Translations under genes and position numbers: made by a program
The notes under the pieces: model-generated
What the model was told of the DNA's origin: nothing
What the model saw: only the letters and a program-made list of their open reading frames with translations
Databases searched by the model: none
Shown here: positions 27,968 to 36,700 of the stretch, in pieces
Position numbering within the stretch: position 1 is the first letter of the stretch
How the letters are laid out: each line of letters opens with the position of its first letter
Assembly: GCA_900314605.1 (NCBI GenBank)
Contig: OMVX01000005.1
Span: 1 to 51,489 of the forward strand
Direction: 5' to 3'
From: an uncultured Methanobrevibacter sp.
GTDB taxonomy: Archaea > Methanobacteriota > Methanobacteria > Methanobacteriales > Methanobacteriaceae
DNA length: 51,489 bases

Positions 27968-28369
27968 CTACTCTGTTGTAATTGAAAACTCTAAAGTAGG
28001 AGTTTCATCAAGAAATGATTCAATTTCTTCATAATTTGAATATTGTTTAATATTTGATGGGTCAACATCACTACTTTTGAAAGATAATTCTTGTTTGTTT
28101 GATCTTCTTAAAAATTCATTGGCTTCTATTAATCCTAAAGCTAATACTCTTTCATCATTAGAGTTTAATTTAAACCTTTTTGCACCTATTTTTTCAATAT
28201 CTAAAATACCTATTTCTTCTAATTGATTCATATGAATATAAACTGTTTTTGTTGAAACATCAGCCATCCTAGATATTTCATCAGCAGTTAAAAAAGAATC
28301 GTCATATGTTAATAGCTCTTCCAATATTTTTATTCTAGCATTTTCTCCAAATAATTCATTTAACAACAT
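27968..28369 (-). CDS. Winged helix-turn-helix DNA-binding protein
   Basis: This 133-aa protein opens with an ArsR/MarR-like winged helix: NARIKILEELLTYDDSFLTA, DEISRMADVSTKTVYIHMNQ and LEEIGILDIEKIGAKRFKLN. The C-terminal half is acidic and lacks a recognisable ligand or metal site. It heads a three-gene operon with a DUF3467-like gene and a second small winged-helix-like gene. TTGAG precedes the ATG at 28369. It is probably a transcription regulator, possibly of its own operon. Confidence 0.8.
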   Translation of the reverse strand: MLLNELFGENARIKILEELLTYDDSFLTADEISRMADVSTKTVYIHMNQLEEIGILDIEKIGAKRFKLNSNDERVLALGLIEANEFLRRSNKQELSFKSSDVDPSNIKQYSNYEEIESFLDETPTLEFSITTE

Positions 28370-28923
28370 CTCAATCTTCTCAAACTTTCATCTTTAAAAG
28401 GTAATTTATAATTTAGTGTTAATTATATATAAAATATTACATTGATTACTAAAAAAATTGTAATTTACTTCCAAAAATTATTGGACATAAAATAAAACAA
28501 CCAAAAATTTCAAAATAATTAGAAAAAAAAATAGAAGACACTTTCAAATTATATTTATGGATAAAAATTGAAAAGCAATTTTATAAAAACCCATTTTAAC
28601 TAATTAAAATTTTAAGGTTAGGGCTACTCAAACAAGGGATTTACTTGAGAAAAATAAATAAATACACAGCAAAATCAGTTGCAAAAACAGTATATTTGAA
28701 TGTATTTGGTCCCTAATCACATGCCAATGTTTTATTTCAAAAACAACCCTACAACAATTATCTGAGAACTAAAAAATTCAGACCCTCAAAATATGATAAA
28801 AAATAATAAATGTAATTAAAAAAATAAAAACAACACTTAGAAATTTTTATTAAATCTAGCAACATAAAAAACCAAAATTGATAGTAGACACTTAGTGTAA
28901 AATACTTACATTTTTCAAAACCT
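28370..28923. other. Intergenic region containing a possible decayed coding relic
   Basis: These 554 bases lie between the HTH operon and the orphan gene. Most of it is featureless A/T-rich DNA. One stretch (28636-28806, plus strand) reads like protein with a single internal stop and is listed separately. Confidence 0.55.
28636..28806 (+). pseudogene. Possible decayed gene fragment
   Basis: The plus strand reads GIYLRKINKYTAKSVAKTVY, then LNVFGP, a TAA at 28714-28716, and SHANVLFQKQPYNNYLRTKK up to TAA at 28804. The composition (basic, few A/T-only codons, GC higher than its surroundings) looks coding. No start codon or family can be assigned. It could be a transposase relic. Confidence 0.25.
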
Positions 28924-30102
28924 TCAACTAACAAATACTTTCTTAATATTTTTTATCTCATTATTCTCTAAAGGGTCGATATGAAAAATATAAATTAGAT
29001 CAGAAAAATTCTCCTTTCTAAAATCTATTTCTTCTGGACATAAAATGGACATATAAATATCATTATATTTAATATTAAAAAATTTCTGATAATTAATAAA
29101 ATCATTATCATCAAAAATAATACAAGGATAATTATTAATATTGGAACTAGTGGTACACCAATTAAGCCCATCATAAGTTCTTATTTCAATAATTTTATCT
29201 GTACAAGACACAATATCTAAAAATTTGATCTTAATTTCAGAGAATAAATGTTTCTGAGAATAAATTTCATTTAAATGGTTTAATTCTATATAATTTCCAA
29301 CAATAAAATCATTGCCAAAAGGATTTCTTTTTTCAAAAGTTAAAATATTCTCCTTAAATGACATATAAGATTTTGTTTTTTTAAATTGCTTTAATGTTTT
29401 TTGACCTATTAAATTTAATAAATCCTTGCTAAAAGTAGGAGTAATCATCTCTGGACACCTATATTGAATTTCTTCTTCATCTAAAAGTAAAGGAAAAGGA
29501 TCAATAATTAATCTAAATATTGTTAAAATTCGGATTGATGATAATAAATGGTTTTTAAATAGCTTAAATTGATTGTGATGGAAATCATCATTAAGGCCTT
29601 TACGAAAACAATATAAATTTTCTTTACCGTTAATATGAACAATTTGATTTATTTCCCTTAAAAGATTACTAATATCTTTTTTAAAATCCGGTATTTTATC
29701 AAGGACGTCTTTAAATACAAAACCCTCCTCTGATAACCAATCAATGATTTTAGATCTTTTTCTCCCTTTATATTGTTTTTTTAAAAATAAATCCATATTA
29801 TTTTTGATTCGGTAATCTTCTTTATCAGATAAATCTAGCATAACAGTGGCTAGTTCATTTGCACATCTTAAAGAATAATAAGCATTATCAAAGTATCCCC
29901 ATTCATATAATTCTATTGCATTTGATAACAATTGGCCTAATTCATCTATAATTAAATTAATATTTACATTGTGGGAAAAACTTCCTCTAAATAGTTTACT
30001 AGTATACATTTCAGAAACTTCAAATATTAATTTATAATAAAATTCTTTATTTTCTATTGGATAAGGTCTTAAATATTTATATTTCAACATTTCTTCATAC
30101 AT
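28924..30102 (-). CDS. Orphan protein of unknown function, possible HEPN-like N-terminal region
   Basis: This 392-aa soluble protein is not recognised. The first half is helical, with LLSNAIELYEWGYFDNAYYS followed by LRCANELATVMLDL, which resembles the helical pairs of HEPN or TPR-like proteins. The second half is mixed alpha/beta with WCTTSSNINNYPCIIFDDND. The open frame begins at a GTG (30111) within AGTGAA, so the ATG at 30102 is the more likely start. It is alone, with a 554-base gap downstream and a divergent srp19 upstream. High Phe/Asn/Lys and isolation suggest an accessory gene; a defence role is only a guess. Confidence 0.6.
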   Translation of the reverse strand: MYEEMLKYKYLRPYPIENKEFYYKLIFEVSEMYTSKLFRGSFSHNVNINLIIDELGQLLSNAIELYEWGYFDNAYYSLRCANELATVMLDLSDKEDYRIKNNMDLFLKKQYKGRKRSKIIDWLSEEGFVFKDVLDKIPDFKKDISNLLREINQIVHINGKENLYCFRKGLNDDFHHNQFKLFKNHLLSSIRILTIFRLIIDPFPLLLDEEEIQYRCPEMITPTFSKDLLNLIGQKTLKQFKKTKSYMSFKENILTFEKRNPFGNDFIVGNYIELNHLNEIYSQKHLFSEIKIKFLDIVSCTDKIIEIRTYDGLNWCTTSSNINNYPCIIFDDNDFINYQKFFNIKYNDIYMSILCPEEIDFRKENFSDLIYIFHIDPLENNEIKNIKKVFVS

Positions 30103-30285
30103 AAAATTCACTACTTTATTATCTGTTTTTTAATTAGATTTTAGTTTGATTATTTTTAAAATTAGTGATATAAATATATTTAATAATATATAAAGAAATA
30201 TATGTAAATAGTATATTATAAATAGAAAGAATCTATATTTAACTTTAATTATAAAATAAAAATTATCATATCTTAGGAGATTAAT

Positions 30286-30567
30286 ATGAAAAATGAACTT
30301 ACTACAATATGGCCAGTATATATTGATTCTAATAGAACTGTAAAAGAAGGTCGTAAAATATCTAAAGAAAATGGAGTAGAAAATCCTAGTCTTAATGAAA
30401 TTAGAAAAGCATGTTATAAATTAGAATTAAAACCAATAGTAGATAAAGAAAAAAGTTATCCTGGATTATGGTATGAGCATAGTGGACGTGTAGCTGTAGA
30501 AACTGATATGAAAAAAAATGATCTTTTAAAAGCAGTTGCAGAAAAAGTAAAATCCATAAGACAGTGA
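30286..30567 (+). CDS. srp19: Signal recognition particle 19 kDa protein
   Basis: This 93-aa protein matches archaeal SRP19. It has TTIWPVYIDSNRTVKEGRKI at the N-terminus, the central NPSLNEIRKACYKL, and the C-terminal KSYPGLWYEHSGRVAVE. SRP19 binds the tips of helices 6 and 8 of SRP RNA and helps SRP54 assemble for co-translational membrane targeting. The length is typical. TAGGAGAT lies before the ATG. It is 43 bases upstream of the DHH nuclease and likely co-transcribed. Confidence 0.95.
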   Translation: MKNELTTIWPVYIDSNRTVKEGRKISKENGVENPSLNEIRKACYKLELKPIVDKEKSYPGLWYEHSGRVAVETDMKKNDLLKAVAEKVKSIRQ

Positions 30568-30610
30568 AGCTTTAATATATTTTTAAATCTGAAAGTTATT
30601 TGGTGGTAAA

Positions 30611-32044
30611 ATGAGAGAAGAAATTGCATTGGATATTGAAGATTTACCAGAGGGTATGAAAGACTTATACAGTCAAGCAAAGAATATGATTCTTACAAAT
30701 GAAGATATAAAAGTCTATTCACATAATGATTGTGATGGAATCTCTTCAGGTGCAATTTTATCTATTATCCTTGATAGATTAGGAAAAGAACATGAAATAG
30801 AATTTGTTTCATTAGATAGATTAGAAGATTTGGAAATTAAAAATAAATTAACCATCTTTTCAGATTTAGGTTCAGGCCAGCCTGTTGAAAAAAATGCTAA
30901 AAGAGACTCTGAAATTCTTATATTAGACCATCACCCTCCACTTAGAGACTTGGATTATAAGGACACTGTGGATTTTAAATTCCTTGAAATTAATCCTATG
31001 CATTTTGGCATTAATGGAACATACCATATTTGTGGTGGAGGATTATGTTATTATCTTGCTAAAGAATTTGGATATAAAGATTTAAGTTGGATTGGTGTTT
31101 TATCTGCTGTTGGAGATATGCAAAATACACATACTGGTAAAATGGAAGGTTTAAATAAACTTATACTTCAGGATGCAATTGATGAAGGATATGTAAATAA
31201 AATTAGTGATCTTTCATTATATGGCCGTGAAACAAGACCTTTATTTGTAGCATTATCCTATTTTAGTGATGTTAACCTACCAATTACAAACAGTAAAAAT
31301 GAATGTATAGAACTTTTAAAAAGAATAGATATTGATAGACAAGACGATGATGGAGTATTTAGAAAACTTTCAGACCTATCTTATGAAGAAAAAAGCAGAT
31401 TATTCTCAGAACTTGTTAGAATGTTATCAAAAGAAGTTCCAGGTAAATATGTTAAACATATTCCTAAACTTGTCTATGCCGATAGTTATGAATTCCTTAA
31501 AGAAGAAAATCATACTTCCCTTAGAGATGCATCTGAATTTTCAACTGCTATGAATGCATGTGCAAGAAATAAGGAAGAAATGGTTGCACTTGAAATATTA
31601 AAAGGTAATCGAGCAGATGCTCTTGATGCTCTCAGTTTAATTTCAAGAGAACATAGAAGATATCTTGCTTTGAAGATTAAAGACCTAGATGAAACTAATG
31701 CTATAACTGAATTAGACAATTTACAATACTTTGATGGTAATAATATTAAAAGTGAAGTTGTTGGAACTATTACTGGAATGATATTATCACAGGGAAACTG
31801 GCAGAAACCTATTATAGGTTATACTAGTGTAAGTGAAGAGAATGATGATTTAAAAATATCCCTTAGATGTTCAAGACTTCTAGCTTATGATGGAATACAT
31901 TTTGGAAATATTATACGTAAAGTTGCAAAAACCGTAGGAGGAAATGGAGGAGGACATTCAGTCGCATGTGGAGCTTATATTCCCAAAGACAAATTTGATG
32001 AATTCATAAACACATTTAATCAAGAATTAGAAGGTAAATTATAA
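30611..32044 (+). CDS. DHH-DHHA1 family phosphoesterase, archaeal RecJ-like nuclease
   Basis: This 477-aa protein has the DHH catalytic motifs [11 protein letters not shown] (about 38-48), FSDLGSG and LILDHHPP (the DHH motif), and a C-terminal DHHA1 domain with [16 protein letters not shown]. Length and order match the archaeal RecJ-like, GINS-associated nuclease group, Mn/Mg-dependent exonucleases linked to the replisome. GGTGG lies 4 bases before the ATG. It follows srp19. Direct interaction with GINS is a family inference. Confidence 0.88.
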   Translation: MREEIALDIEDLPEGMKDLYSQAKNMILTNEDIKVYSHNDCDGISSGAILSIILDRLGKEHEIEFVSLDRLEDLEIKNKLTIFSDLGSGQPVEKNAKRDSEILILDHHPPLRDLDYKDTVDFKFLEINPMHFGINGTYHICGGGLCYYLAKEFGYKDLSWIGVLSAVGDMQNTHTGKMEGLNKLILQDAIDEGYVNKISDLSLYGRETRPLFVALSYFSDVNLPITNSKNECIELLKRIDIDRQDDDGVFRKLSDLSYEEKSRLFSELVRMLSKEVPGKYVKHIPKLVYADSYEFLKEENHTSLRDASEFSTAMNACARNKEEMVALEILKGNRADALDALSLISREHRRYLALKIKDLDETNAITELDNLQYFDGNNIKSEVVGTITGMILSQGNWQKPIIGYTSVSEENDDLKISLRCSRLLAYDGIHFGNIIRKVAKTVGGNGGGHSVACGAYIPKDKFDEFINTFNQELEGKL

Positions 32045-32170
32045 AGATAACAAATTAAATTAGAAACTAAAGTATTGTATAACAACAAATATTAATCAAA
32101 AAGCCAAAACTAAACAGAAAATTTTTTAATAAAAATATTTATAAGTTTAAGCCAACGATATATATAAAAT

Positions 32171-33655
32171 ATGAGTATGCTTAAAGAAAAATTCAAAGGA
32201 ACATATTTTATTTCTTTTATATCAATCACCACAGCAATCTGTGAATTCGGTATAAGTTCAATTTTTATTCTATTTCTCTTATATATATTGAATTTTTCAC
32301 ATCCATTAGCATCAGAAACTTATGCTTACTATTATGGGATTGCTTACTTATTTCCAATATTTATAGGATACCTATCTGATAAATATCTAACAAAAACCGG
32401 TGCTTTAACAATTGGATTTATTACAATGATAATAAGTCAATTAAGTTTAGCTTTTTCAGCATCATTATATGTTCCAAGTACTATCCAGTATGACCATTAT
32501 ATTTCTAATCTACAGAATCTAAGTTTTTTAATTGGACTATTTTGCCTTGCATTAGGTGTGAGTTTTACAAATATTTCAATTAGCCATATAATAAATAGTG
32601 TAAACAAGACGGAAAGATTAAAAATAGATGGATTATCTATTTATTACCCTATTTTAAATATTGGAGTAATAATTGGAGTAATCTTAATGAGTTTAATAAT
32701 AGGTGATAAAAATTATTATCTATACAAATGGGGTTTTCTAACCTTAGCATTTATATTAATAATAGGACTCATAATATTCAGATTATTAAAAAATAAATAC
32801 TTAGTTGATAATGATGGCAAACTAATGGAAGATAATAAGAAATATAAAAATCCTATAAAAAAAGAGTCCCTTAGAGTTTTAAGTAAAAAATCCTCAAAAA
32901 GCATCCAACAAATTAAAAATCTAAATTTAAAAGAAAAAGTAATACTTTATAAGCAAAGCCTAACAAAAGTTGAAAAAGATAAACTGGTAGTGTTTTTTAT
33001 ATTTTTAGTATTTATTATTATATACAGAATATCATACACTCAAACAACCACATCAATGATATTTTTCATAGACAATTATGTAGATAGGAATATAAGCTTT
33101 TTTAATATCCCTGTACAATTTTTCTCAATACTAAACCCTTTATTTGTTTTAATTTTAGGGCCAATATTCTTAAAAATTAATTATAAACTTGAAGAGAAAA
33201 AAATAGAATTTGGAATAGTAAAAAGAATAATATTAGCTTTAATTGTTTTAGCCATTGTATTTATGATATTATCAGGTATAGGATATTATATAGATATTGA
33301 TGCTGTAAGTAAAATAAATTTATTATGGATGCCTCTTATTGAAATTATTATAGCTATCTCTGAACTGTTATTTTCTATAGCAGGGTATTCTATGATTGGA
33401 GATTTAACCTATGAAAAATATTATTCATTATTTTTCGGATTGTTTATAGCAACAGGATCCATATCTAGATATATGTCTGGACTAATTGCAATAGAATTTC
33501 CAGTATATGATACTCCAAAATTTGTATATTCTATACCTATTGATGGAGTAATGGAATATTACTGTTTATTTGTATTTATGAATTTAGTTGCAGCAGCTGT
33601 TCTAATAATTTATAGAAAGAAAATAACAGAAAAAATGCATATTGATGAATCTTAA
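32171..33655 (+). CDS. MFS transporter, POT/PTR-like (peptide transporter family)
   Basis: This 494-aa protein has about 12-14 helices and features of the proton-dependent oligopeptide transporter branch: an N-terminal EFGISSIFILFLLYIL, YYYGIAYLFPIFIGYLSDKY in place of the usual loop 2-3 signature, and a long charged loop in the middle (about 215-270). There is no Shine-Dalgarno before ATG at 32171 and a TATA-like stretch lies close by, so the message may be nearly leaderless. It ends 47 bases from the stop of NRPS2, tail to tail. A role with the peptide product is possible by position only. Confidence 0.75.
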   Translation: MSMLKEKFKGTYFISFISITTAICEFGISSIFILFLLYILNFSHPLASETYAYYYGIAYLFPIFIGYLSDKYLTKTGALTIGFITMIISQLSLAFSASLYVPSTIQYDHYISNLQNLSFLIGLFCLALGVSFTNISISHIINSVNKTERLKIDGLSIYYPILNIGVIIGVILMSLIIGDKNYYLYKWGFLTLAFILIIGLIIFRLLKNKYLVDNDGKLMEDNKKYKNPIKKESLRVLSKKSSKSIQQIKNLNLKEKVILYKQSLTKVEKDKLVVFFIFLVFIIIYRISYTQTTTSMIFFIDNYVDRNISFFNIPVQFFSILNPLFVLILGPIFLKINYKLEEKKIEFGIVKRIILALIVLAIVFMILSGIGYYIDIDAVSKINLLWMPLIEIIIAISELLFSIAGYSMIGDLTYEKYYSLFFGLFIATGSISRYMSGLIAIEFPVYDTPKFVYSIPIDGVMEYYCLFVFMNLVAAAVLIIYRKKITEKMHIDES

Positions 33656-33702
33656 AAGAGCATTTATAATTCAAAGAAAAAAATAGAAATAGCTGAAATT
33701 AT

Positions 33703-36700
33703 TCATACCATTATATCCTCTAAATATTCATTAATTAGCATCTGATTTAAAATTCTAGAGAATAATTTAACAAAAGAAATTGCTGTATCATTAGTAAACA
33801 TATCACCATGTTTTATATGAATAACATAACCATCATCCAAGTCATTGATTATACAGAAAAATTCACTGAAAACATCCTTTTCAATAAAAATATCCCTAAC
33901 TATCATCTTATCATAGATATTAGATACATCATTTAAATCAAAATTATACTCAAATAAAACATTATTATTTAAATTGAATTCTTCCCTCAGTAATCTATAG
34001 GGATAAACATGATTTGACATAGAATTAAAGACTAAATTAGAAAAATAACTTAAATAGTTTTTAATCTTATCATTTTTACAGTTAACTAAAATAGGAATTG
34101 TTAAAGCGTACATTCCAAGAGCATTTTGCATATAGGTTTCATGACGACCATGTTCAACAAAATTATAATAGATATTTGTCTTTCCAATAAAGCAAGCATA
34201 AGAATATGCAAATACAGCATTTAAAAAAGTACCAACAGTAATATTGTTATCAAAGGTGAATTTTTCAACTTTATTACGAATTTCTCTAATCGGAAGAGAT
34301 ACCATTCCCCGTGATCCATTCAAATCAGCTTCTATTGTATTAACATTATCAATTTCTTTAAATTGCATCTTATAAAATTCATGAGCTGATTTATAAAATG
34401 GTTCAAATTGACTTTCAAAAGAATCTTTACTTCCATAGACAAAGCCTAAATCAGGATTTTTATTTAATTTACCTTCTAATCCAGCAATCAAATCATTTTT
34501 AACTATGTTAAAACCCATTGCATCATTGATTATATGATGTATATCATAAAATACAAATTTACTATTATCTTTATCAATAATATAAAAACGAGCTAAATAC
34601 TTTTTCAAATCAAACTCTCGAATAAGATTAGAAAAATCATCATCATATCTTGTTTCAATTAAAGGATAACTATCACAAATTAAAAGAGGGAATAAACCAT
34701 CATCTAAAATACGCCCTTTTAAAATAGGATGTTTATCAATTAAAGTAAAAATAGCTTCCTTAATCTGATTAATAGATTTATCATTAGGACATTCTATTTT
34801 ATCCCATGTAGAATAAGCTGTACCTAAATCCTGATTAATTTCATTATAATATACTTCAAGTTGTGGTTGGGATAAATTACATATAATATTATTATCTTCA
34901 AAATAGAAATTAGCGATAAAATCTAATTCGAATCGAATATTATCAAAGAATAAACTTATCTCCTCACCAATAAATGTGTCCTGAGGATAATCTCCAATAA
35001 TATAATAAATATCATCTACACGATTTATATTAAAATCAACACCATAAACTTCTCTATTACCCTCATCATTAAGGTCAAAATCTTCATTAACAGATTTAAA
35101 TAATTCATTTTCAAAAATAAACTCTGTACTTAAAAAATTAAAAGTTACAGGACAATGTTTATATTTAAAATCATGGGTAAAATAGACTAAGGAGGAATAA
35201 TTTAAGCCAAAATTAGAAATATTTCTAAAAGCAGTTTTAAGGTTATAAACATCTCTCATAATAGAAATATCATCATACATAGTACTAATATTAACAAAAA
35301 CAGGATATTGACTTGTAAACCAACCAATAGTCCTATGAATACTAGCAATACTTTCATCACGACCGTAAGATTCACGATTGAATATAATATCTTTACCATA
35401 GGTTTTTTTATAAGCACGTGCAATTGCCAATGCCAAATATTCCTCTTCAGATAACATTAACAAATTATCAGTTCTATAATCTACATTCACATTAAAATTA
35501 AAGCTAATTGATTTTCCTTTAATTTTTAAATCATCTAATAATCCATTAATTTCAATCCAATGTTGTTTTTCATCTGGAGAAATATTTTCAACTAAATTTT
35601 TTACATCTTCAACCCAATTTTTATAAGAATAAGGTCTTATAAACTTTAGCTGATTAGACTGTCTAAAATTTGGATATATCATATTATTTTTAAGTTCATA
35701 TGTTTCATAATCTATATAATCCTCAGAATCTAAAGTTTTAATAATACTTTTTGAGTTTTGAGCAATTAAATATGGAGTTTTATAATTTAATATATCCGTA
35801 GCAGAACAAGAAATACCTTTTTTATTAAGCAGTGAAATTATTCGAATAGAGCTAATAGAATCTCCACCTAATTGAATAAAATCATCATTTAAACCAATGC
35901 CTTTTTGATTAAATACATATTCAAATACATTAATAATTTCCTTTTCAATATTATTTTCAGGAGCAACATAATCTTCACGGAAATTGGAAAGGTCAAGTAG
36001 AGGTAAAGCCTCTAGGTCAATCTTAGAATTAACTGTTAAAGGAATTTCATCTAGAAACATAACAAATGAAGGGACCATATAATTAGGTTTATGTTTTAAT
36101 ATATGATTTTTAATAGTTTCCTCATCCAAAGAGTCAGCAACCACATATGCAATGAGCTGAGCGTTATCTTTATTTCTTATACTCTGAACCGTAACATCCC
36201 TAACATGGTCAATTTGACGAATTGATGATTCTATTTCAGATAATTCTACCCGATTACCTCTAACTTTAATTTGACTGTCACAACGACCAATAATAGCTAA
36301 AGAACCATCAGATAATATTCTCATCATATCTCCAGTTCTATATAATTTACTATAATCAGGATCCTCATCAAATGGATTATCAATAAATGATTCTCCAGAT
36401 TCCTTTTCACGATTTAAATAAGCTTCAGCTACCTGATAACCTGCTAAATACAATTCACCTACTGCACCAATTGGAACTGGTCTAAATTCATTATCCAAAA
36501 TATATGCTTTAGTATTATAATTTAAAAACCCAACACTAGAGCTATCAATTTTATCATCATTAATAATAGAAGAATTAAAGGCAAATGCTTCAGTAGGACC
36601 ATATGCATCAACTAAAAGATAATCATCAGGACTTGAAAATTCTCCCAGTTTTTCACCTGCAACTAGTAAAATTTTAAGAGAAGTACTTTCTATACTTTTC

